This document shows, in pieces, positions 45,097 to 53,715 of a stretch of DNA of 64,000 bases (the stretch's first letter is position 1; every line of letters starts with the position of its first letter). The stretch spans positions 1 through 64,000 of the forward strand of contig NZ_FWFJ01000018.1 of assembly GCF_900172365.1 (NCBI RefSeq). Direction: 5' to 3'. Under the pieces are notes generated by a model. The model ran no database searches and was not told the origin of the DNA. It worked only from the letters and a program-made list of their open reading frames with translations. Origin of the DNA: Roseovarius gaetbuli. Its GTDB lineage: Bacteria; Pseudomonadota; Alphaproteobacteria; Rhodobacterales; Rhodobacteraceae. The position numbers and the translations under genes are program-made.

Positions 45097-46515
45097 TCAA
45101 TCCATGACGTAGCCGTAAGAGCCGCTGAAATCCTGCTTGGCAACTTCGCCAACCGGTCCTTTGGATTTCGCGCCCTTGGCGACACGGCCATTCAGGAACA
45201 AGTCTTTTTCGCTCGGAATTTTCACGCGGTCCGTGGGCAGGGCAAGCGCCTCGCCACGTGTCGGCGACACGAGATGTGCCGAAACGATGATGACCAACTC
45301 TGTTTGCGAGCGCTGATAATCGGCGCTGCGGAACAGGGTGCCCAGGATCGGAATGTCACCCAACCACGGCACCTGACCGGCGTTATCACGGAAGTCATCC
45401 TGCAAAAGCCCGGCGATTGCAAAGCTGTCACCATCGCGAAGCGCCACGGTGGTTGACGTATCACGGCGACGGAAACCTGCAACCTGGAAGCCGTTTGCGA
45501 CGATCCCGTTGGCCGTATCAAGCGATGATACCGCTGCGGCGAGTTCAAGATTGATGATCCCGTCATCGACAACGCGCGGAACAAAGTTCAGCTCGACACC
45601 GAAGGGTTTGAATTCAATCGACGTGGTTCCGTTGTCCTGGGCCACCGGCACCGGGAATTCGCCGCCCGCCAGAAACTTGGCCTCCTGGCCCGACAGCGCG
45701 GTCAGGTTCGGTTCTGCCAAAGTGCGAACAACGCCTTTTGTTTCAAGGGCTTCCAGGAGAATGCCCACTTCGATCGAGCCAACATCAAAGCCAAAGGCAA
45801 ACGCCGCATTATTGCTATTCGCGGCCGGTACGGCACCCGAAAGCGTATTGAGAATGCTGCCTTGGGTGTTTGTCTGGTTGGTGCCGCCGATGATGCCAAG
45901 GCCATTGCCGCTTCGCCCGTCAATCGAGAGCGAGGTGGAAAGAGCCTTTGAAACGCTGCGCTGCATCTCGGCAAAGCGCACCTTGAGCATGACCTGCTGT
46001 TTGCCCGACACCGACATCAGGTTCGAGACCCGCTCCGGCGCATAGCGTTCTGCAAGCTCAAGCGCGCGCTGCATGCGCGAGGTGCTGGACACGGTGCCAG
46101 ACATGACGATCCCGTCATTGGCGGTGCGCACCTCAATGGTTTCGCCGGGCAGGATCTGGCGCAGGCGTTCCTTGAATTCAGAGATATCGGCGCTGACGTG
46201 CACGTCGATATTGGTGATCAGTCGCCCGGTGGCATCCAAAAGCGTAAGCGTTGTACGCCCAGGCGCCTTGCCCAGCACATAAATCGTGCGGTCGGACAGG
46301 GTTGAGAAATCTGCGATTGCGGGGTTTGCAATGCTGAGTTCAGCAAAGGGCACGTCGCTTTCCACGACGATGGCCCGGTTCATCGCCACACTCAGATTGC
46401 TGCCGGTTCCATTGCGAACCACTCGGATAGACTCGGCCTGTGCAGGGGCCGCGAACGGGCCCACGGCAAAAGAGAGTCCGGCCAGAGCCGCCCAGAAATA
46501 GCTACGAATTTTCAT
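45097..46515 (-). CDS. cpaC: Tad pilus secretin CpaC/RcpA
   Basis: A 472-residue outer-membrane channel protein. Signal peptide (about 1-27, ending APAQA); an N-terminal BON/N0-like region (MNRAIVVESDVPFAELSIANPAIADFSTLSDRTIYVLGKAPGRTTLTLLDATG); a secretin core (about 170-440) with LAEPNLTALSGQEAKFLAGGEFPVPV and FQVAGFRRRDTSTTVALRDGDSFAIAGL..VPWLGDIPILGTLFRS. The ATG follows AGGCAGG. Separated from cpaB by a weak terminator. Confidence 0.95.
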   Translation of the reverse strand: MKIRSYFWAALAGLSFAVGPFAAPAQAESIRVVRNGTGSNLSVAMNRAIVVESDVPFAELSIANPAIADFSTLSDRTIYVLGKAPGRTTLTLLDATGRLITNIDVHVSADISEFKERLRQILPGETIEVRTANDGIVMSGTVSSTSRMQRALELAERYAPERVSNLMSVSGKQQVMLKVRFAEMQRSVSKALSTSLSIDGRSGNGLGIIGGTNQTNTQGSILNTLSGAVPAANSNNAAFAFGFDVGSIEVGILLEALETKGVVRTLAEPNLTALSGQEAKFLAGGEFPVPVAQDNGTTSIEFKPFGVELNFVPRVVDDGIINLELAAAVSSLDTANGIVANGFQVAGFRRRDTSTTVALRDGDSFAIAGLLQDDFRDNAGQVPWLGDIPILGTLFRSADYQRSQTELVIIVSAHLVSPTRGEALALPTDRVKIPSEKDLFLNGRVAKGAKSKGPVGEVAKQDFSGSYGYVMD

Positions 46516-46663
46516 GTGACCTGCCTTTCCGATCACGCCTCATTTATCGGGTCTTTTCGCCCGTACTTGTGAACACTGTGAGGGAGTTCGGATTTTTTTT
46601 CAAGAATCAATGTGTTTTTATGCAGAATAATCCGCGATGTGACGAAATAGCTTCGCCATGACA

Positions 46664-46693
46664 AAGGGCACCCTGCGAGGGGTGCCCTTCATG
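46664..46693 (-). terminator. Weak terminator or processing hairpin between cpaB and cpaC
   Basis: AAGGGCACCC (46664-46673) / GGGTGCCCTT (46680-46689), a 10-bp stem with a 6-base loop and only three T on the minus strand. AT-rich, promoter-like DNA follows at 46516-46660 before cpaC. Confidence 0.55.
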
Positions 46694-46710
46694 ATTCGCC
46701 CGTTCTCGCC

Positions 46711-47577
46711 TTAGTTGGTGCAGGGAATCGGAGTAACGATCACCTCGGCACCACGGCGGGTGCGGATACTACAGGACTCTTGCTCAACACGTTCTTCGAT
46801 GGCGGCTGTGGTGATGCCCAAGAGACGTTTTTGGTCAACTTCAACGGCTTCGGCCACGGTGTCATCAAGCGCGCCGACAAGCGACAATGACAGACGTCCG
46901 GAGGATTGAGCCTGTGCAAGGGCCGCAACCTGCTGTGGGCGCAAGGATACGGTGACGGTGCGCGCAATCACGGCTTCGGTCATGTCACTATCCGTGACCT
47001 GATCCACCGCGATAAGCTTGACCCCGGTTTCAATAAGCTTGGTCACGGCGCCGGTCGAATTCTCGGCGGTGCGCTGATTGTTCGAGCCAACGTTGCCCGT
47101 CCAGTAGATGTCGACCGTATCACCGGGGCGCAGAAAGCCCGAAACGCCGCTTGTCACGTCAACCTTGATGGCAAAGGCGCGCATTCCACGCTCCAGTTGC
47201 GAGGTGATCCCGGCCTCTTCGCCCGGTGCCGTGACCTTGACGGCAAGAACCGGCTCGTTCGCTTCCATCCGGCGCAAAACGGTGCGCGGCGTGTTTTCGC
47301 CCTTGGGAAAAAGATCTTCCGGCTTGGTGAATACGCCCGCAGGAAGCGATTGCTTGGGGAATGCCGTCATGCGAACCGCGGTCTTGTCCAGCGGCTCGCC
47401 ATACTTCAGCGGTCGTGTGACCACGTAGATATCAACCGTCTCAATGTTCGGCACGCGCTGCTGACGTTCCAGCGCAAGCTGTGCCTGATAGCGGTCGATA
47501 TAAGATTTGGCCATGTATACGGCAAAGCCCGCAAGCCCAAGGCCCAGCATAAGTACCAGTCCGAATACCAAACGCAT
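46711..47577 (-). CDS. cpaB: Flp pilus assembly protein CpaB/RcpC
   Basis: A 288-residue periplasmic protein with one N-terminal membrane helix (MRLVFGLVLMLGLGLAGFAVYMAK) and a SAF domain (about 48-110: VDIYVVTRPLKYGEPLDKTAVRMTAFPK, GENTPRTVLRRMEANEPVLAVKVTAPGE). A second beta domain follows (FLRPGDTVDIYWTGN, RTVTVSLRPQQVAAL). SAF domains bind glycans; CpaB is thought to stabilise the channel across the periplasm. It ends with a disulfide-capable tail (SCSIRTRRG..TPIPC). ATG 47577 has AAAGGAAA. Confidence 0.93.
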   Translation of the reverse strand: MRLVFGLVLMLGLGLAGFAVYMAKSYIDRYQAQLALERQQRVPNIETVDIYVVTRPLKYGEPLDKTAVRMTAFPKQSLPAGVFTKPEDLFPKGENTPRTVLRRMEANEPVLAVKVTAPGEEAGITSQLERGMRAFAIKVDVTSGVSGFLRPGDTVDIYWTGNVGSNNQRTAENSTGAVTKLIETGVKLIAVDQVTDSDMTEAVIARTVTVSLRPQQVAALAQAQSSGRLSLSLVGALDDTVAEAVEVDQKRLLGITTAAIEERVEQESCSIRTRRGAEVIVTPIPCTN

Positions 47578-47729
47578 GGTGTTTCCTTTCCGTCGAAATC
47601 TATTGTCTGGCCAAATGACCAAACCATCAGGGCAAGACGTACCAATCGATTATGTCAAAAACAGGGAAACAGGGCGGCGCTGCGGCGGTTTGTTTCGCCT
47701 GCGCGGTCAATCCCATTCCCGCCAAGCCA

Positions 47730-47760
47730 ATGGCCGGAAATCCAAGGGATTTCCGGCCAT
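47730..47760 (-). terminator. Perfect 14-bp hairpin between pilin and cpaB genes
   Basis: ATGGCCGGAAATCC (47730-47743) / GGATTTCCGGCCAT (47747-47760) with a 3-base loop. No T-run follows on the minus strand, so it is more likely an RNA stabiliser/processing or Rho-related structure. It lies 90 bases after the pilin stop. Confidence 0.5.
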
Positions 47761-47849
47761 CAGTGTAAACGTCGGCCCCTGAAAAAGCCGGACGAGGATC
47801 AGGTCATGCCTAGGGCGACGCCCTGATCCGTGTCCCGGTATTAGAGACC

Positions 47850-48089
47850 TTATAGTGCAGGTTCGGTGGTGCCGGTGGTGCCGGTGTTCGCGATACCCAA
47901 GGTACCCAGATCGGCAACGCCCGCACCGCTCAGCTCGGAGCCGATCGAACCGGCAAGACCGGTGATCCCGGTGTTGACCGAAGCCACACCAGCAACGCCC
48001 AGACCAACAACAGCGGCGGTCAGAACAACCCAGTCAACTGTTACGGCGCCGTCTTCGTCTTTTACGAATTGGTTGATAAAGTTCATCAT
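47850..48089 (-). CDS. flp: Flp-type IVb pilin
   Basis: A 79-residue prepilin, the major subunit candidate of the Tad pilus. A short charged leader (MMNFINQFVKDEDG) precedes the processing site G|AVTVDW and a hydrophobic helix VVLTAAVVGLGVAGVASV. The residue five after the cleavage is Asp rather than the usual Glu of Flp pilins. The C-terminus is Gly/Thr-rich (GTLGIANTGTTGTTEPAL). GGAGGGA lies 9 bases before the ATG at 48089. It heads the minus-strand tad locus. Confidence 0.88.
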   Translation of the reverse strand: MMNFINQFVKDEDGAVTVDWVVLTAAVVGLGVAGVASVNTGITGLAGSIGSELSGAGVADLGTLGIANTGTTGTTEPAL

Positions 48090-48446
48090 TGTGTGTCCCT
48101 CCAAAGGATCAGTTTGCTCAGTTTAAACAACCGCTTCGGTGTAGGGCCCGTCGTGTTTTAATGGCCGGCTACCGTCGTGGTATGACCTGATATAGCCAGT
48201 GAAATCGGGCGGGAATTAGGCGGCATTAAAGCGATTTTCGTGAAGATTAACAAATGCGAAAGAATTTCGGTAAGTCGTTGAAAGTTAACAAACTAAAAAT
48301 TCAAAAAGATGAAGCAAGTACTTTTGCGATAGTGAATATGGCGAAAATATCCCCTAGGGGGCTAGCCTTTTGAATACAATACTGGCTAAAAATCCATACT
48401 TTTGCGATACTGTGGCCAATCAATCAGAGGCAGAGCAGAGCCCGCA
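48090..48446. promoter_or_regulatory. Divergent promoter region, flp pilin / lytic transglycosylase, with 13-bp direct repeat
   Basis: This 357-base AT-rich region holds no gene. TACTTTTGCGATA is repeated exactly at 48319-48331 and 48397-48409 (78 bases apart, about seven helical turns), and TTAACAAA occurs near 48247 and 48285. The repeats are candidate operator sites for one regulator acting on either gene. I checked the TTAA boxes for CtrA spacing and found none with a second half-site at 7 bases. Confidence 0.5.
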
Positions 48447-49259
48447 ATGAAAATCATTAAAGTTTTTGGAATCGCCGCGATTCTAGTCTGGCCTTTATCG
48501 GTGCAGGCCGGTGATCCGCCGCCCTTTCCCGAATTTACCTTCAAACGCCAGAAACCGCCCGCTGCCGGGGTCAAGCGACGAATCAATGTTCAGATCGAAC
48601 CGCAAAGCGCCGTACCCGCCCCGGCCGCGGCCGACAAAGACAATGCGGCCCCTGCGCCGCGCGTCACAAGTTACAGCTGGTTCTGGGATCTGGTGCCGCC
48701 AGAGCTGAGCGCTGATACGCCCGCGCGATTGCGCGCGGCCACGCAACAGCTCAGCAAGCCGCCCTCCGGCAAAAGCATAGGCGCGCCCCGCCTTCAGGTC
48801 CTGCAGGAGATCGCTTTGGCCGAGGGGCGTCACATTTTGCGCGAAACCATCGGCACGCGGGTATCGCCCGCCTTGGTGCTTGCGGTCATCGCGGTTGAAT
48901 CGGGCGGACGCGCTGATGCGATAAGCGGCGCCGGGGCGCAGGGCCTGATGCAGCTCATGCCCGCCACCGCCAGCCGCTTTGGCGTGAGTGACGCGATGCA
49001 GCCCGAGCAGAACATCAAGGGCGGTGTGGCCTATCTTGACTGGTTGCTCGGTGAATTCGAGGGTGACGCCCTGATGGCGCTCGCCGGATATAACGCCGGT
49101 GAGAACGCGGTCAAAACCCACAAGGGCGTGCCGCCCTATGCCGAGACCCGCGATTATGTGCCCAAGGTTCTGGCCGCTTACGAGGTGGCGCGGGGCCTGT
49201 GCAAAACTCGGCCCGAACTGATCACCGATGCCTGCGCTCTTAACCTTGCGATGAACTAA
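48447..49259 (+). CDS. Lytic transglycosylase (SLT domain)
   Basis: A 270-residue secreted protein. Signal peptide about 1-21 (ending VQAG), a Pro/Ala-rich linker (about 55-85) and a C-terminal SLT domain with the catalytic Glu in VIAVESGGRADA, GAQGLMQLMPATASRFGV, NIKGGVAYLDWLL and ALAGYNAGENAV. It cleaves peptidoglycan between MurNAc and GlcNAc. Its position, divergent from the pilin gene, suggests it opens the wall for the Tad channel. Its TAA stop overlaps the terminus of a RIME-like repeat. Confidence 0.92.
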   Translation: MKIIKVFGIAAILVWPLSVQAGDPPPFPEFTFKRQKPPAAGVKRRINVQIEPQSAVPAPAAADKDNAAPAPRVTSYSWFWDLVPPELSADTPARLRAATQQLSKPPSGKSIGAPRLQVLQEIALAEGRHILRETIGTRVSPALVLAVIAVESGGRADAISGAGAQGLMQLMPATASRFGVSDAMQPEQNIKGGVAYLDWLLGEFEGDALMALAGYNAGENAVKTHKGVPPYAETRDYVPKVLAAYEVARGLCKTRPELITDACALNLAMN

Positions 49260-49319
49260 AGCATGTTGCTCAAAAGTGGGAACCGGTTTCGAGCTTCTCG
49301 AACATGCGACATGCTCTAG
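49256..49319. repeat. RIME-like element, short copy
   Basis: CTAAAGCATGTTGCTCAAAA through CATGCTCTAG (49310-49319), about 64 bases, matches the left half and right terminus of the 107-bp element at 293-399; an internal part is missing. The terminal CTAA/CTAG supplies the stop codon of the preceding gene, as in the other copy. Confidence 0.7.
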
Positions 49320-49335
49320 CTCTTTCTCGTCGTTA

Positions 49336-49371
49336 TAAAAAGGCCGGGCCAGGGAAAATCCCGGCCCGGCC
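49336..49371 (-). terminator. Intrinsic terminator of the scoAB operon
   Basis: GGCCGGGCC (49342-49350) / GGCCCGGCC (49363-49371) with an inner GGGA/TCCC pairing; on the minus strand it is followed by five T. It terminates transcripts from the CoA-transferase genes. Confidence 0.85.
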
Positions 49372-49418
49372 AAAGGCGCCTGACAGGCCCCTATATATCC
49401 TATATATAATGTGTCGGA

Positions 49419-50045
49419 TCAGACAATTGTCGCCTCGGTTGCGGCGATCATGTCTTCGCGGGTGACGCCCGGGGCCAGCTCCTCGATATGCAGGCCCTTG
49501 TGGGTGACGTCCAGCACGCCCAGGTTGGTGATGATCCGGTCGACGACCCCGGTTCCGGTCAGGGGCAGGGTGCATTTCTTGAGGATTTTTGACTCACCAT
49601 GTTTGCTGGTGTGATCCATCACAACCACCACACGGCCGACGCCCGCGACAAGATCCATCGCGCCGCCCATGCCCTTAACCAGCTTGCCGGGGATCATCCA
49701 GTTCGCCAGATCGCCGTTCTCGGCCACTTCCATCGCGCCAAGGATCGCCATGGCGATCTTGCCGCCGCGGATCATGCCGAACGAAAGCGCGGAATCGAAA
49801 TAGGCGGTCTGGGGCAGTTCGGTGATCGTCTGCTTGCCCGCATTGATCAGGTCGGGGTCTTCCTCGCCCTCGTAGGGAAACGGGCCCATGCCAAGCATGC
49901 CGTTTTCCGACTGAAGCGTGACCTCGACGCCCTCGGGGATATAGTTGCTGACCAGCGTCGGGATGCCGATGCCAAGGTTGACATAGGTGCCATCCTCAAG
50001 TTCCTGCGCCGCGCGGGCGGCCATTTGATCTCGATCCCAAGGCAT
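49419..50045 (-). CDS. scoB: 3-oxoacid CoA-transferase subunit B
   Basis: A 208-residue subunit carrying the catalytic Glu in [14 protein letters not shown] (about residue 46). It starts [31 protein letters not shown] and contains the MAILGAMEV and [27 protein letters not shown] blocks typical of type I CoA-transferases. It moves CoA from succinyl-CoA to a 3-oxoacid such as acetoacetate. It overlaps scoA by one base. The exact acceptor cannot be fixed. Confidence 0.94.
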   Translation of the reverse strand: MPWDRDQMAARAAQELEDGTYVNLGIGIPTLVSNYIPEGVEVTLQSENGMLGMGPFPYEGEEDPDLINAGKQTITELPQTAYFDSALSFGMIRGGKIAMAILGAMEVAENGDLANWMIPGKLVKGMGGAMDLVAGVGRVVVVMDHTSKHGESKILKKCTLPLTGTGVVDRIITNLGVLDVTHKGLHIEELAPGVTREDMIAATEATIV

Positions 50046-50749
50046 TATGCGGCTCCCTTCTGGCGGGTTGTGACTTTTTCGATCCGTTTCTCGTGCTCGC
50101 CCTGAATGATCCGGTGCACATAAATGCCCGGCAGGTGAATGTGATCGGGGTCAAGCGATCCGGTCGGCACGATTTCCTCGACCTCGACAACACAGACCTT
50201 GCCGCACATGGCGGCCGGCGGGTTGAAGTTGCGCGCGGTCTTGCGAAACACCAGGTTGCCGGTTTCATCGGCCTTCCACGCCTTGACGATCGAAAGGTCG
50301 GCAAAGATGCCTTCCTCAAGGATATAGGTCTCGCCGTTGAAATCCTTGTGCTCTTTGCCCTCGGCGATCACCGTGCCGACACCGGTCTTGGTGTAAAAGC
50401 CGGGGATTCCACAGCCTGCGGCGCGCATGCGCTCGGCCAGAGTGCCCTGCGGGTTGAACTCAAGCTCAAGCTCTCCGGACAGATACTGGCGCATGAATTC
50501 GGCGTTTTCGCCCACGTAGGAGCTTAGCATTTTCTTGACCTGCTTGGTCTGCAGCAGAATGCCGATGCCAAAATCATCCACGCCCGCGTTGTTGCTGGCA
50601 AAGGTCAGGTCCTTGGTCCCGGCCTCCTTGATCGCCTGCAACAGCAATTCCGGAATACCGCAGAGACCAAACCCGCCCGCCGCGATCATCATCCCGTCAA
50701 ATAGCAGCCCGTCCAGCGCTTCTGCCGCCGAGCCATAGACCTTTTTCAT
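50045..50749 (-). CDS. scoA: 3-oxoacid CoA-transferase subunit A
   Basis: A 234-residue subunit; [33 protein letters not shown] is the family start, with the glycine-rich CoA loop, [14 protein letters not shown] and the [13 protein letters not shown] stretch following. It pairs with scoB to form an alpha2-beta2 enzyme. The ATG has a near-perfect AGGAGG site. No PHB or acetoacetate genes are in the window. Confidence 0.94.
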   Translation of the reverse strand: MKKVYGSAAEALDGLLFDGMMIAAGGFGLCGIPELLLQAIKEAGTKDLTFASNNAGVDDFGIGILLQTKQVKKMLSSYVGENAEFMRQYLSGELELEFNPQGTLAERMRAAGCGIPGFYTKTGVGTVIAEGKEHKDFNGETYILEEGIFADLSIVKAWKADETGNLVFRKTARNFNPPAAMCGKVCVVEVEEIVPTGSLDPDHIHLPGIYVHRIIQGEHEKRIEKVTTRQKGAA

Positions 50750-50884
50750 GAGTAGCCCTCCTGAATTTCAGTTGCCACGGGTATGGGGTGCTTCGCCCGT
50801 CCATGTCAACGCAGGCGCCGCTGCATCGCAGGGAATTAGGGGTTACTACGTATCGCGGCAGGTCATTCAGCAGGGCAGGGCGGG

Positions 50885-53611
50885 CTATTCGCCCGCCGCC
50901 GTCTTCTTGGGGGCCGCTTTCTTGGCCGGGGCCTTTTTCGCCGCGGGTTTCTTGGCAGCGGTCTTTTTGGCAGCGGGTTTTTTCGCCGCCGTCTTGCGAC
51001 CCTTGCCCGCTTTACCGGCTTTCGCAGCAATCAATTCAACCGCCATATCCATGGTGACATCGGCGGGCTCGGTCCCCTTGGGCAGGGTCGCGTTGACCTT
51101 GTCCCACTTGATGTAGGGGCCATAGCGCCCTTCCATCACGTTGACCGGGCCGCCGCTGTCGGGATGCTCGCCAAGTTCACGCAATGCCTTGGCCGCTGTG
51201 CGCCCGCGCCCGCCGGGGTTGGCCCGCTTGGCCGCCAAAAGCTCGACCGCGCGGTTCATGCCAACCTCGAACACATCCGCCGGATCCTTGAGGTTGGCAT
51301 AAACGCCTTTCGCCTCATCCGGGGCCTTGTGGTGAATATAGGGGCCAAAGCGCCCGAAATTGGTGGTGATCATGCCGCCCTCGGGATGCTCGCCCACTTC
51401 GCGCGGCAGGCTCAGAAGGGTGAGCGCCTTTTCAAGGTCCATATCCTCGGCCTTCCAGCCCTTGGGCAGGCTGGCGCGGGGCGGCTTCTTGTTCTCTTCG
51501 GTGGCTTCGCCGCGCTGAACGTAAGGGCCAAACCGCCCCGAGCGCAGGCTGATCTCATCGCCGCCGTCTTCGCCCAAAACCCGGTCACCGCCATCGGCAC
51601 TATCGCCGCCAATCGGGCGGGTATAGCGGCACTCGGGATAATTGCCACAGCCGACAAAACCGCCGGTCTTGGAGGTTTTCAAATGCAACTGGCCAGTGCC
51701 GCAAAGCGGGCATTGGCGCGGATCGCTGCCGTCTTCGCGCGGCGGATAGAGCGTGGGCGCAAGCGCATCATCCAGCACATCAAGCACCTCGGTGATCCGC
51801 AGATCAGAGGCTTCGGCAATCGCCGCCGAGAAATCGCGCCAGAACCGATCAAGCACGGCCTTGTAATTGGCCTGGCCTGCGCTGACCTCGTCAAGCTCTT
51901 CTTCAAGGTTGGCGGTGAACTCATAGCCGACGTACTGGCGAAAGAAATTCAGCAGGAAGATCGTGACGATCCGGCCCTTGTCCTCGGGGATCAGGCGGTT
52001 TTGTTCCTTGCGGACATATTCGCGATCCTGAATCGTGGTGATCACGCTGGCATAGGTCGAGGGGCGCCCGATGCCGAGCTCTTCCATCTTCTTGACCAGC
52101 GTCGCCTCTGTATAGCGCGGCGGCGGTTGCGTGAAATGCTGAAGCGCAAGCACGGCCTCGTTGGCGGCCAGAACCGCCGCCGTGCTGCGCGTCATCGCGC
52201 CGCCCGCGCCCTCGACCACATCATCATCCTGATCGCTGGCCTTTGCGAATTGGTCGCGCAGCGAGGATTTGGCAAAGGCGGCTTTTTCACCTTCGGTGAT
52301 CTGGGGCAGGCGGCGATCATCATCGTCATCGCCCGACACATCATCGCGGCCCTCTTCATAGACCCGCAGAAAGCCGTCGAACATCATCACCTGACCGGTG
52401 GCGCGCAATTCGACCTGTTCGTCATCGCTGGCGATATCGACCGTGGTCCGTTCAAGCCGCGCCGCCGCCATCTGACAGGCCAGCGTGCGCTTCCAGATCA
52501 TATCGTAAAGCTTGCGCTGATCGGCGTCGGTGGTTTTGATCTTGCCGGCATCGCGGGTCATTTCGGTGGGGCGGATACATTCGTGGGCCTCTTGCGCGTT
52601 CTTGGCCTTGTTCTTGTACATCCGCGGGCTTTTGGGCAGGTATTCCTCGCCGAACCGATCCTTGATCGCATCGCGCGCGGCCATTACCGCCTCGGGGGCC
52701 ATGTCGATCCCGTCGGTCCGCATGTAGGTGATATAGCCCGCCTCATAGAGCCGCTGCGCCGCGTTCATGCATTGCCGCGCGCCCATGCCGAATTTGCGGC
52801 TGGCCTCTTGTTGCAGGGTCGAGGTCATGAAGGGCGCCGAGGGGTTGCGGGTGCCGGGCTTGGCCTCGACCGATTTGACCGTGAGGGCGCGGGATGTGAC
52901 CGCCTGAACCGCAAGCTCGGCCTGGGTGGCGTTGCTTAGGTCAAATTTATCAAGCTTCTTGCCCGCCAGAACCGTCAGGCGCGCCTCGTATTCCTGGCCG
53001 CGCGGGGTGGTGAACAAGGCCTTGAGCGACCAGTATTCGCGCGAATTAAACGCCTCGATTTCCATCTCGCGCTCGACGATGAGACGCAGACAGACCGATT
53101 GCACCCGGCCCGCCGATTTCGCACCCGGCAATTTGCGCCAGAGCACCGGCGAGAGGTTGAACCCGACCAGATAATCCAGAGCGCGGCGCGCAAGATAGGC
53201 CTCGACCAGCGGCGCATCAACCTGGCGCGGGTTCTTCATCGCCTCGGTGACGGCAGATTTGGTGATCGCGTTGAACACCACGCGGCTGACCGGCGTGTCC
53301 TTCTTGATGATCTTGCGCTTGCGCAGGGTGTCTTCCAGGTGCCAGCTGATCGCCTCGCCCTCGCGATCCGGGTCGGTCGCGAGAATCAACGCGTTGTCGT
53401 CTTTCAGCGCGTCGGCGATGGCTTTGACATGTTTGCGGCTGTCGGCGCCGATCTCCCATTTCATCTCAAAGCCGTTTTCGGTATCCACCGAACCGTCCTT
53501 GGGTGGCAGGTCGCGCACGTGGCCATAGCTTGCCAGAACGGTGTATCCCGGGCCCAGATATTTGTTGATCGTCTTGGCCTTGGCGGGGGATTCGACAACG
53601 ACAACGGGCAT
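50885..53611 (-). CDS. topA: DNA topoisomerase I
   Basis: A 908-residue type IA enzyme that relaxes negative supercoils. Toprim domain at the start (VVVESPAKAKTINKYLG, ILATDPDREGEAISWHLE) and the active-site Tyr in ITYMRTDGIDM (about residue 300). One four-Cys zinc ribbon (CPLCGTGQL..GCGNYPEC) follows at about 650-690, then three degenerate repeats (SGRFGPYVQRGE, FGRFGPYIHHKA, EGRYGPYIKWDK). The last about 45 residues are a Lys/Ala/Pro repeat tail, probably for DNA binding. It follows dprA by 104 bases. Confidence 0.96.
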   Translation of the reverse strand: MPVVVVESPAKAKTINKYLGPGYTVLASYGHVRDLPPKDGSVDTENGFEMKWEIGADSRKHVKAIADALKDDNALILATDPDREGEAISWHLEDTLRKRKIIKKDTPVSRVVFNAITKSAVTEAMKNPRQVDAPLVEAYLARRALDYLVGFNLSPVLWRKLPGAKSAGRVQSVCLRLIVEREMEIEAFNSREYWSLKALFTTPRGQEYEARLTVLAGKKLDKFDLSNATQAELAVQAVTSRALTVKSVEAKPGTRNPSAPFMTSTLQQEASRKFGMGARQCMNAAQRLYEAGYITYMRTDGIDMAPEAVMAARDAIKDRFGEEYLPKSPRMYKNKAKNAQEAHECIRPTEMTRDAGKIKTTDADQRKLYDMIWKRTLACQMAAARLERTTVDIASDDEQVELRATGQVMMFDGFLRVYEEGRDDVSGDDDDDRRLPQITEGEKAAFAKSSLRDQFAKASDQDDDVVEGAGGAMTRSTAAVLAANEAVLALQHFTQPPPRYTEATLVKKMEELGIGRPSTYASVITTIQDREYVRKEQNRLIPEDKGRIVTIFLLNFFRQYVGYEFTANLEEELDEVSAGQANYKAVLDRFWRDFSAAIAEASDLRITEVLDVLDDALAPTLYPPREDGSDPRQCPLCGTGQLHLKTSKTGGFVGCGNYPECRYTRPIGGDSADGGDRVLGEDGGDEISLRSGRFGPYVQRGEATEENKKPPRASLPKGWKAEDMDLEKALTLLSLPREVGEHPEGGMITTNFGRFGPYIHHKAPDEAKGVYANLKDPADVFEVGMNRAVELLAAKRANPGGRGRTAAKALRELGEHPDSGGPVNVMEGRYGPYIKWDKVNATLPKGTEPADVTMDMAVELIAAKAGKAGKGRKTAAKKPAAKKTAAKKPAAKKAPAKKAAPKKTAAGE

Positions 53612-53715
53612 GGATACTCCTTTTCAACTCTGGACGAGGCTTATGGCGGCGGACCATGTGGGCTGGCAAGGGGAATTGTCAATGCGGCGTGTTTTTGGTG
53701 GTGCCTCGGTGCGCC

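Noticed and set aside
48225-48290. CtrA boxes in the flp promoter from three TTAA sequences
   Set aside because: None of the TTAA sites has a second TTAA-like half at the required 7-base spacing on either side.
51164-52939. 591-codon open frame on the plus strand
   Set aside because: Antisense of topA; no motif and no ribosome site.
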